Shown here piece after piece: positions 10,443 to 20,500 of a stretch of DNA of 64,000 nt (the first letter of the stretch is position 1; each line of letters begins with the position of its first letter). Source of the stretch: Haematococcus lacustris (Eukaryota; Chlorophyta; Chlorophyceae; Chlamydomonadales; Haematococcaceae). The notes beneath the pieces were generated by a model. The model was given only the letters and a program-made list of their open reading frames with translations. It was not told where the DNA came from and did not search any database. Made by a program: the position numbers and the translations under genes. The stretch spans positions 2,467,433 through 2,531,432 of the forward strand of contig JASKMD010000006.1 of the NCBI GenBank assembly GCA_030144725.1, in the 5' to 3' direction.

Positions 10443-11165
10443 TCAGTAGCAGCTGGAGTCTTGCTCCAACCAGTCTCCGCACTGATACTGCGAGCTGGCT
10501 TCTGCAGACTGATGCTGTGAGTGCCCTTGATCAGTCAGGAGCAACCACTGGCAACATCTGTCTGCGACAGAGCTGTCATGCTGACCAACTAAGTGGGGGG
10601 TGGTTAGACCCTGCACAGTCAGGATGAATGGAGGAAAACGATGAAGGTAGTCCTGCGGCACAGGCGTAGCACACAGCAAGCACGTAATGCACTGCATTTA
10701 TAATGATGTCATGTTGCACAGACGGACACCTGGCCCATACCTGCACATGAAGCTGGTCCAGGAGGCGTAAATCATAGTGCCCCCTCCTACTTTCATCCCT
10801 TAACACCTCGTAAGCAGCCTGGATTCGTTGAAACCTGCGTTTGGCCACCTCGTCGTCTTCTGTGTGTCGGTGGCGGTCCGGATGCCACATCTGCACAGGT
10901 GGCAAGATGAGTACGTCAAACGGCACCGCAAGCACGGCGCTTTGTGCACAGTGGACCCACCCGCGCCAGCCTACGGTAGGCTCGCGAAATCTCCACAAGT
11001 CCAGCCTACATAGGCTGAACCAAAGGATGGGTCGCGGCATAACACGAGCTGCACGGGTTGAAAACCTACATTGAGACTGACGCCCAAGGTAGAATACAAC
11101 GTGCATGAGGAAGCGTCCGCGTCCTCGCTGTCGTCGCAAGTGGGGCTAACACTGGCGCATGGCAT
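10443..11165 (-). CDS. J-domain (DnaJ-type) co-chaperone
   Basis: Four exons keep phase: 11165-11070, 11005-10961, 10890-10741 and 10652-10443 (166 residues). J-domain proteins stimulate the ATPase of Hsp70 through the HPD loop. Helix I begins at LYSTLGVSLN (residues 23-32). Exon 2 supplies helix II (EISRAYRRLAR). Exon 3 begins MWHPDRH, with the catalytic HPD at residues 50-52, followed by FQRIQAAYEVLRDESRRGHYD, the classical helix III/IV region. The tail after the J domain, DYLHRFPPFILT and beyond, is short and Cys/Gln-rich, with no other domain and no obvious targeting signal. I chose the ATG at 11165 because it is the first in frame with the J domain. The last exon is the least certain part, since its end is only defined by the stop at 10443. 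Confidence 0.8.
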
Positions 11166-12484
11166 CGAGCCCAAGCTAACGTGGGCACCCAAAGCTTGCT
11201 AACGCATCCACGGTCTCATGCTAAACCAAAAAGTGCAAGGTGCAAAGTAAGTCGCCGGTACGACAGCATTCGCACTCTACACTGCCCTTAGCCGTACAGA
11301 CCTGACTAAACTCTCTGAATACACGTAGATACTTCATCACAGTTTACGCCGACCACAAGGTGTGCATACCCCTGCCCTAGCTGACACGTACATGGCCAAA
11401 TCCTATGCCGAGCTCGGCAACAGCTGTGAGACCTGCTGGAGTTCCCAGGTTTAGTAATATGTTTTGAGGCTCAGCCCGGACGTGATGGTAGGTACCTAAG
11501 CAATTGAGTTTGAATGGCTAAATAGGGGAAAATGGTATAGGCTGAGTTCAGAGGACACTGCATTGGTGTGTGTGTCCTACAATGTCATGAGAGGTTCGAA
11601 CCATACAACTGCCAGCTGTACATGAGGCTTATGCTTATCTTGCATAGGCGGTTCGACAGTGCTCCATAACGTCCTTTTATAGCTGCGTGACATACACGAA
11701 GTACAGATGCCCTGCTACTATTACAACAACAAGACAGGAAGAAAACTTCGATGACTGTGTTAACTCATGTGGTTGTTAATTGACAACTGCGTTAACTCAT
11801 GTGGTTGTTAATTGCAGCTAAGCGTTTAGACACCAGCCTGGCGTGGCGATGATCTGGCATGGCGATAACCTGGGTTGACTAGTGACAGAGGATAAGATCA
11901 ACCGGCTGCTACTGCCGCAGCAATGCACATTCTATACACTGTGGCTGCATTCCATGCCATGCAGCTGCTACGGATGCACTGATCAGAGCTGTACGTCAGA
12001 CTCCTTCCTTCTGCTTCTTCTTGCATGGCATACCACATGTGCATGGCAGCGTGAGCAGGCACCCTGTGGCAGACACCAGGGCCAGCCTCACTCCTAGGGG
12101 CACTGAAGGCGGCACCTGCACTGCCTGCCAGCCTCTGCCTGGGTCAGCTCTGCTGTTAGCCTGCAGCTCACAGATTGGGGCAAGCCATGACCTCACGCCG
12201 GTGAGTGGACACCAGCTGACCAAGTCATGGGTGAATGCAGCAACAACTCCCTCGACTCTACTTGACATGGAACAGGGTGATGCCTAAGTGTTGCCTTGAG
12301 TGACCTAGGCAGAGTAGCTTAGAACACAGTTGTGCCCAGCATCAGGACCCTGCTCACCACCCAGCAGCCCAGGGGGAGCAACCCAGGCAACTCTCCGGGG
12401 TCCCACAGCCCACTGCCTGCTCCCCAGCCTGACGGCTGGCAGGTGCAGCGGTGTCCACCTCTGCCGCCATCATGGCCACCCTGC
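11166..12484. other. Intergenic, no gene recognised
   Basis: This lies between two minus-strand genes and should contain the J-protein promoter and the acyltransferase 3' UTR. The only structure noted is a roughly 31-bp tandem duplication (about 11755-11815, unit containing GTTAACTCATGTGGTTGTTA). Confidence 0.5.
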
Positions 12485-15400
12485 TCATTCCCTGTGCTGT
12501 AGCTCCACCTGGGTAGGGGAGGGGTTGTGTGATGATGTCTGCCTGGATGCTGGCAGCTGTGGTGGAGAGGCACTTTGGGCCTGCAGGTGGCCATAGCCCT
12601 GATGGTGGTGGTGGTGCTGCTGCTGTGCCGCCCCCACTCCTGAAAAGGGTTCATAGCCGTAGGCCTGCTGCTGGGGCGGCTTATGGCCAGCATCAGGGGG
12701 CAGGTAAGGGGGTGGGTAGGGGGGTGCATAGGGGGGTGGGTAAGGGGGAGGGTAGGGTGCGGGCTGATATTGATCTGACGCCTGGTCTGGAATGGCCTGG
12801 GGTGGGTGTAGAGGCTGTGGGGGTGTGCAGGGCTCCTGCTCCCAGGAGTCAACAGGAGGCTGGGCAGCCACCTCATCCAAGTAGGCTCGGAACCTAACCT
12901 GCAGGGGCAAGAGGGACCAGGGAAGAGGGGCAGTGCACCACAGTGAGTGCAGGAATAGCAGGGGCAGAGGCGGCGGCAGCAGGGGCAGAGGCAGCACAGC
13001 TCAGTGGCAGCAGCGGGGCAAAGCAGCAGGCCCAGTGGGGCTAGCTGCAGCGCAACTTGTCAGTGGTATCAGCAGCAGGGGCAGGTGCTAGGGGGTGCAT
13101 TGCCACCAAGGGTGCAGCGGCAGGGTAAGGCGAGGGCAGCGCGACCACAGCTTCCCATGCAGGGGAGCTGAGGGCGGTCACTAGGCTGCCCCACCGCTGC
13201 TTGACTGGTGTGCCAACTCTGGACAAACCCTGACAGCCTCTGCCCTGCTCCTGTGGCGTCATGCTGTGGCATGACCCTGTACAGTCTTCCACACCCTTGC
13301 AGCCCCTGGCGTGTGCCTGCGCCCTGCCCCTGCTCACCTTGCTGGGGGGCACAGCAGTGCACCAGATGTCAGCGCAGTTGCGCCACAGGCCACGCGAGTA
13401 GGGGTTGGGCCGGTCGTCATTGTTGTACCTGCAGGGGTGTCGGCCGCCATGACACACTAGGTGAGTGAGGCACAGGGGCTGGCACAGCATGGCAACCTGC
13501 ATGAGGGGATGGCCTAGACCCACTAGACCAAGATGGCCTGCCACCCTGCCTGTGCAATGCATGGGCCGTGCAGCAGCAAGCTGCGCTGTGACCTGCCGCT
13601 CCCAAAGCGTGCACCTGATCCTGTTGCCGCTCACCCGTCTCCCTACATCCCCTGCCGCCTGGTTCGCAAGGCCTCCTGCCCGGCTGCGCCCTCTTGCCTG
13701 AAGTTCTCGTATGTGGTCTGATTGGTGGCGACCAGGTAGCAGTGGAAGGCGCTGAGGCCGCCCACAAACCAGAAGAACAGGAAGGCGTAGGCCAGCACCA
13801 CCAGGGCCGGGATCACGTCCCTCACAGTCCGGCCCCACCTGCACAACACCCACAGCGAGCTTTGTAGACCTGCACAGGCTACCCCAGCACAGGAATGCCC
13901 AGGCCTCCCCCCTGCACAGGAATGTCCAGGCCACCCCTGAGCTCACAGCAATGCAGGGCTGCTGCCTGCCTGACACAGCTGCTGACCTGTTTGTAGCTGT
14001 GTCAAGATGGGCAGGGTCAGGGATGACACAGCTGCCACAGCTTGCTGCTCAGGAGCTGATCTGCTGCTCCCCAGCCCCCGCCACGCTGCTCTGCATCTGT
14101 GTGGGCTGATCATGTAGCCCTCGCTTTGTCCAGCTGGTAGCTGCCCCTGCCCACGTGCCCTCTACACACCTGCCCGGCCCCACCTCCTCGCCTCTCCTCC
14201 CTGTGAGCCCCAGGCACCACTCACAGGCCATCCCCAGTGCCGCCTGCTGCCTGATCCTCCTCCACCAGCTGGTTGTGGCGCACGAACAGGTGAGCCACAC
14301 AGCAGCCACACACATAGCAGCAGAACACGGTGGTGACGTAGATGAACAGCAAGAAGGTGCGGTAGTTTCGCTGCAGCCATAGGACAGCAGCAGGTAGGAT
14401 GGGCAAGGTCAGGCAGTGTGGAGGGTGTGGGGCCAGGTTGGTCCCTGGGTGCCTAGGTGGGTCTGGGTGACGGCCAGGCAAGGAAGCCACAAAAGAGGAG
14501 AAGTGTGAGGGGCATGACAGTGCACTGCGGCTGCACTCCTAGGTCTTTCAGTGACCTGAGGCCCAGCTTATAGCTGTGTGCAGCTGACATGTGAGTGTGA
14601 TCATCTCTCCACAGAATGTGAATCTCTCTCCCACACCACAGTCCCAGCCGATACCAATATGCTACTGCTGCTTTGACTGCTGCATTTACTGGGGCTGGGG
14701 CTGGATTGGCTGCTGCAGGGATACCTGGTAGGCACCTGCCTGCTCCGGAAGGGACATGGTGTGAGTGCAGCATCTGAAAACCAAAAAAAGAGCTCTGCAC
14801 TGCCCAGAGCATGCTACAGCCTGCCCACACACCTTGCCAATGGTAGTGCCCACCCAGGGGCAGTGGTGGTCAAACCGCTCTATGCAGTTGTCATTGACAC
14901 TGCAGTGGTGGGCTCTGGGAGGCTGATAGAAGTGGCAGGTGTCATTGTAGCGAATGATGACCTTGTGGTCATTCACTGTCAGCTCTTTGGTTCTGCAACC
15001 AGTCACCAGCAGGACATGGTGTGCACCTGCTAAGCCTTGGATGGCCTCTTAGTGGGTGCAGGAGGTGTGCACGGGCTGCACCTGGGCTTCCGACCCTGCA
15101 GGTACTCCTCGTCTGGCTCCTGCCGTGGGATGATACCGGGGTCCCGGCAGGCCGTCATGAAAAGGAAGACAAAGCTCAGGACGGGAAGGATGCAGCTGCA
15201 GAGCGACCATCAATTCAATTACGTGGGCGTGTAGACAGGCGTCCCGGTGGTGCAACTGCCTGCTTACGCACCTAAACACCATGATAACTACGTGCAGCTG
15301 GCGCGTCAAGTAAGGCGCAACAAAGGCAAGGAAAACCCCAGTAGGTGCGAGAAGCAAGCTGGCTGTGCCAAGCGAGGCTCGCCAGTTAGGTCCGGCCACG

Positions 15401-15568
15401 AGGTGGCCCCACAAGAAAAAGGTCTGCAGTCAGGAAGGGTGGCATCTGGGCGACACGAGCCGCAAAACAGAGCTAAAGAGCAATCACCTCGTTGCCCTGC
15501 CAGCGCTCATAGACGCGCACACGCTTCTTCTCCGGCTCCGCTCCCAAGTGCCCTGTTACTGTTGCCAT
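12485..15568 (-). CDS. DHHC-type protein S-acyltransferase
   Basis: Eight exons in phase give 432 residues: 15568-15488, 15423-15272, 15195-15082, 14992-14833, 14370-14225, 13838-13698, 13428-13338, 12898-12485. The enzyme palmitoylates cytosolic cysteines at membranes. The N-terminus RVYERWQGNE and the two hydrophobic helices in exons 2-3 match plant-type PATs, followed by TACRDPGIIPR (the DPG motif). The cysteine-rich domain ends in FDHHCPWVG, with DHHC at 157-160. Two more hydrophobic segments follow (exons 5 and 6), then the TTxE motif (TTYENF) and an NPYSRG motif. The last exon is a Pro/Tyr- and Gln/His-rich cytosolic tail. Intron 6 uses a GC donor. Three usual zinc-ligand cysteines are replaced (N132, N149, T166), so metal binding may differ from the family norm. 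The ATG at 15568 is favoured because the family's N-terminus follows it directly. Confidence 0.92.
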
Positions 15569-16174
15569 ACTGAGGGTCAGGGCAAGTCGTATAGCGTGTC
15601 CACCTTGCAGAAGCAGGCTGCTACGGGTACACAGGCAGTGCGCGGTGCCGCGGCGATGTGGGTTGGTGCTGGCGGTGCAACTTTAGGACTAGCGACCGCA
15701 AGGCCCAGCTGTATGTACTGAGAGTCTGAAGCAGGTTGCTGCACCACTGCAACTTGCGGAATGTTGGGGCTTGACCGATTAGCACAGAACAAGGTCCCCT
15801 CAACTAACGAGTCCCCGGTGCAGTTCATCGGCCTGCCGCATCTCATGCTACCCACACAAACTCTTCATACCCAACCTCCGCAAAACATTGCGGACGTTGT
15901 AAGTTACACCTCGCAAATCCTTGTCAATCCTTTCTACGCTTAGCAACCGCTACAAGAACCTCTTGGGTTCAGCTGCAAGAACCTCTTGGGCCTCCAAATG
16001 GTGAGATGCAGGCGACTAGTCGGATGCATGAAGGTGTAGTTGGAAGTCTACGTGGGGTACTATGAACAAAATGTCAGGTTAGGAACCATACGCGCATATC
16101 GCTTAGCTGCACAGTGACACATCCACAAGTCCCCTCATATACTGTCACTCAAGTGCGTTCTTTTTGTACATGTG
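15569..16174. other. Upstream region of the acyltransferase gene
   Basis: No coding region was recognised. This must hold the promoter and 5' UTR of the minus-strand acyltransferase, but no specific element can be named. Confidence 0.4.
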
Positions 16175-16326
16175 GTCACCCCCGCCGTTGGCCGCACCCC
16201 CTAGAGATAGTAACTCTCAGGAGAGCTGGCTTCTCAGGAGAGCTGAATCGTCCTGCGCAAGAGTCGCTGTAAACTCCATAAGAACCAGTGATTTTTAACA
16301 GGGGTGCAGCCAATGGCGGGGGTGAC
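16175..16326. mobile_element. 152-bp MITE of the GTCACC-TIR family
   Basis: The 26-bp terminal inverted repeats match at 24 positions. The target duplication CATGTG is perfect on both sides (16169-16174 and 16327-16332). The outer 17 bases are nearly identical to those of the 1,775-bp element at 379-2153, so this is a short deletion derivative or a related MITE. Confidence 0.85.
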
Positions 16327-16547
16327 CATGTGCTAATGGTTGGTGCCACTGAAAGGCACGTGTACACGCAGTTGCAATTGATGCAAGGAGGGCCTCTGTC
16401 ATATCCATGCAACCAGATCCATGCTGATGCTTTGGTTGAGCTGGCAGTATGCTTAGGTGCCCTAGGTCGGGGGTGCCATTGTCACAGCTGCTGTGACTCC
16501 ACATACGGCAACCAGGCCCGCTTATGCTGAGGGGCTGATGGCTTGAA

Positions 16548-17444
16548 TCAGCCTGCAGCGGCAGCCTGGGCTGCTTGAGCTGGGCCTGGCTGCGGGGAAT
16601 GGGCAGGGGCAGCAGCTGCAGCAGCAGCCTCTCTTGCAGCTTTACCGGGGCAGGCAGATGTGCGTGCCTGAGCCCCTTCCTGCTGCACCTGCACCATCGG
16701 CAGCGACATGTGTGCTTCACTCACCAAACACCCAACGGCAGCGGTCACATTGCCCAGTCCTGCTGCCCTTCCCCCTGGCACTGCATCTGGCTCTCAATTG
16801 CTGTACATAGGGGCGTGAAGGCTCACCTCCAGGCAGATAGCAAGCTGGTCCTCGCGCAGCCGACACTTACTGGGAATACAGCCTGGGCCCACATGCCGCA
16901 TGTTTGGGACGCCTAAGCAATCCTCCAGGGCGGCCACTGGCAGACAATGAAAGGGGTGAGGGCAGTCAGGGGGAAGGGGCGATGTGCAAGCAAACCTACC
17001 ATTCTGTGCCTAGCCTAGATATGGCAGCCTAGCCAAGTCTGGTCAGACCACTGGTGCAGATCACTGGTCTGACCAGCCAAGTCTGGTCTGGCCAGCCAAG
17101 TCTGGTCTGGACAGCCAAGTCTGGCTTGACTACATGTGCATGATGAGGGACGTGAGCGGACAGCCTGTTACATTACAGAGACCCAGTCTCTGGACCTGAT
17201 GTGAATAGACAGGCCTATCGCTCAGAAGCATCTTACCTTCTCGCGGGCATAGCTCCGCAAAGATGCACCACCCAGCAGCAACGTGCAGGTGGCGGCAGAT
17301 GTTCTGCGCAGAATTTAGCTCGACAATGTGAGAATCGCAGTTGCGCAGCAATCGCTTGATGAAATCACGACACCCAGCTGAATGCTCCTTGGGATGCTTC
17401 TTCTGGCACTGGGAAAGGCCTTGCATTACCGTGTAGCACGACAT
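16548..17444 (-). CDS. Small CX9C (CHCH-like) protein, probably mitochondrial
   Basis: Three exons in phase, 17444-17237, 16936-16827 and 16688-16548, give 152 residues. Cysteine spacing is regular: C50-x9-C60, C66-x9-C76 and C94-x9-C104, with further pairs at 13/25 and 25/36. CX9C pairs are the hallmark of small helical proteins folded by the Mia40 disulfide relay in the mitochondrial intermembrane space, such as assembly factors and complex I/IV accessory subunits. I cannot name the orthologue. There is no cleavable presequence, as expected for this class. The C-terminus after residue 106 is an Ala/Pro-rich tail. Two in-frame ATGs (17444 and 17426) are possible starts. The start codon faces that of the metallopeptidase gene 58 bp away. 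Intron 1 contains a CCAGCCAAGTCTGG minisatellite. Confidence 0.72.
17021..17125. repeat. CCAGCCAAGTCTGG minisatellite
   Basis: Four to five imperfect units of about 20 bp lie within intron 1 of the CX9C gene. Confidence 0.75.
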
Positions 17445-17502
17445 TCGTGTTCACATCCCTCCCAGATTCATTGCCTGCATTATATTCAGAAACTCAACAT
17501 GC
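17445..17502. promoter_or_regulatory. Putative bidirectional promoter
   Basis: This is the 58-bp gap between the start codons of two divergent genes. It must carry at least parts of both 5' UTRs, so core promoter elements may overlap the first exons. No TATA box or named motif was identified. If the peptidase gene has a further upstream exon, this reading would change. Confidence 0.4.
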
Positions 17503-20500
17503 ATGGTCTATGGGTCGCACACTTTGCCCCCACATATGCTGGCTGCTGGCAGGTCGGACGTTGCATGGCGCCGCCAACAGCCCGCTGCAGCCCTTTCGGC
17601 GAGGCAGACGGTCCGGGAGAACGGGTGCTATCCACGGGCGGAGGCAGCGACAGCAGCGGCAGCGGCGTGCCGGCAAGCTGGGACGCACGCACCAGACCAG
17701 CTCGCCCTAGGCTTTTTGGGGGTTCAAGGTGTGGACAGCCCAGACCAGCTGCAGCATCAATGGTTTAAGAAGGTGAAGCACCGCCCGCCCACTGGTGTGA
17801 TGAGCATCTCAGGACCATGCTGCTTATGAACTTCATCTGCTGCAGCTACGATGTCCCCACCCCCCTAGGGGTGTTCCAACGCCTTCCTAATGCACCGCCA
17901 TTCCTCTGCCGAGCCTCTGCCCTCCTCCCCTGCCTGCTGAGCATAGCGCGCAACAGCATTGTCTGGGTGTGCAGGTGCGGCCCCGGCTAGAAGCCCTGAC
18001 ACGCGCTTGTGCTGCCGCCCCCGCCCGTCCTGCCCTGCTTCCACTGGTGGACCAGCTGCTGTTTGAGCTGCAGCAGGTGAGGGCAGGGAGGAGGGCTGTG
18101 ACAAGGTTGATAGAAATGCCAGGCATGCTCAGGGCATGCAATGGGGTGGGTGAGGGCAAGGAAGATTTGTGGCACTGGGATGAGCCACAGGATTTAGGTC
18201 ACGGGCAGAGGCAGTGGCAGCCAAGTGCAGGATGAGCCAGCGGGTTGACAAAGCGCCTGCCTGCTTGTTCAGCCCACCGCTGCCCCCCTGCCCCTCCCCT
18301 AGGTGCACGCACCTGCCCGCCACTGCGCAGCCTGCCACGCCGACCCTGCCTGGCGCTGTGCTGCTGAGGCGGTAACCTTATCCTGCTCCAAGTATGAACA
18401 GTACCTGTACAGCAGCGCTGGGCTTCACGTCAAGCTGCAGCAGCTGCACACCACCCTGCAAGCGCTGGTTCGCAGCACAGGAGCATCAGAAGTAGGGGCA
18501 GCAGCAGCAGCAGCAGGCGCACCACAAGGACGAGGGGAGCCTAGGCGCAGCCCATCCTCCCACTCTGCCGTGGGGCGAGCGGTGCGGCTTTGTGATGGCC
18601 AGGGGCGAGTGGCTAGCAGCACAGAGCAGCTGCGGCTGTGCCAGCTGCTGCTGGCAGCCTTTGAGCGGTGGGGCGTGCGTGCGCATGGCGGTCTCTCCCA
18701 CTGCCCTGACCTGGGTGGGGCTGCCTGGCAGACGAGCAGTGAGGCTCAGGGAGAGGAGCGGCAGCTGGCAGAGGCGGTGAGGGAAGCTGTGCTGAAGCTG
18801 CCCCCCAAGCAGCAGCTGCTGCACGTGAGCCTGCCTGCTGCGGCCCGGGCCACAAGCACCAAGTACGGGGGAGGTGAGGGAGAGGAAGAGGCCGGGTGGG
18901 AGGGTGAGGGTAGTGAACAGGGTGGGCATAATGTGCTGCGCCCCCTCCTCCTGCGCAGCGCCCGACTGCTGGGTTTGCCTCCCCCCCGCAGCCTGGCTGG
19001 CAGCAGCCCAGAAGCCCACACCACAGAGCCAGAGGCCGGCAGTGTGGGGGCTGGCAGCGGCAGTGACGGCAGCGGCACAGGGGGTGCACAGGCTCGCAGA
19101 GGTGTGCGGAGCAGCAGCAGCAGGAGGGCTGGCTGGTCAAGGAGCAGCAGGAGCGACAGGTCCAAGGCCAGCGGCCCCAATAGGGAGAGGGGCAGGCGGG
19201 CTGAGGTGGCACCCCTGGTGTTGGACAACACCACTGTCCTGCAGCTGCTGGCCCAGCACCCTGATGCGCAGCTCAGGCAGGCAGTGTGGCAGGCGGGCCT
19301 GCTGCCCCGCGCTCGAGCGGCCTTGGCTCTGCGCACCCAGCAGCAGCAGGCGCGGTGAGGTGGCCAGGACCCGGCCAGCAGGGGCTAGACTGTGCAGCCG
19401 GCTGCCTGGCCCTAGGACGCTGCTCACCATCAGGCTGGTAGTGAGCTAACAACAGTGTCCCTGCTGCCCAGCCTGCCGCCCTGCCTGATGCCTAACCTGC
19501 CACCCACCCTCTCACCCTCCCTGACACCCACCCTCTCACCCTGCCTGACACCCAGCCTGCCGTCCTGCCAGCCGCCCTGCCATCTAGTAGCTGCCTTTCC
19601 CAGACTCCCTCTTGCCCCTGTAGCCTAGGGCACATGCCAGCCATGCCCCTCCCCGCTGCCCTCCCTACTCTTGGCTACTGCTGCCAGGGCTGCGCCACCC
19701 TCCACCCACTATGCACAGCCATCGCCCTAGTCAGTGCAGTGGCCTGGACTCTGACTGGTGCTCCTGACACCCTGACCCACACCCAGGGCTGCACGCCTGG
19801 GTCTGCTGCCCTCATTACCCTGCACAAGCTGACACCAGCACTCAACCCTTGTGTTGACCGCAGGCGCACCATAGCTGCTGCCGCCGCCGCCCCCTCTTAC
19901 GCTGCCCTGCACCAGCGGCCCTGGCCACCCTGGTGCAAGCATGAGGGGTGGGGAGCGCTGGGGGAGCTGGCCCTGGCGTCAGGGGTCACAGCTGAGCACC
20001 AAGGCCAGGGTGGTCAGGGTGGCCAGGGTGGCCAGCAGGCAGCTGCAGGCAGCTGCACCAGCTGGCAGGGGCAGGAGCAGGTGGGCAGGCAGGGTGGTGG
20101 AGTGGGTGGTGAGCTGAGGTGGCCCCACCGCTGGAGAGGGTCGGGCAAATTGAGTGGCAGCCAGCAGCTGTTGGCTCTGTTGCCACAAGGCCCTGACCCT
20201 GAGCAGGTGCGGCAGCTGCTGAGGGAGGTAGCCAGCGCAGAACGGCCAGCAGCTGACGCGGAGGTGGCAGCCATGGAGGACGCTCTGGCCCGCCAGCAAG
20301 GCAGGGCGCAAGGGGAGGCAGGGCAGGGCCAGGGGCCTCAAGGGCCGGAGCAGGGTGGTCTGCAGGCCTGGGACGTGGCGTTCAGCCGAGGGCTGCTGCA
20401 CAAGAGGGTCGAGTACAGCCAGGTGGAGGACCACATGAGCCTGAGGGGCGTGCTGCAGGTGCGCTGCCCTGCCTTGCACTGCCTTGCACTGCCTTGCCCA

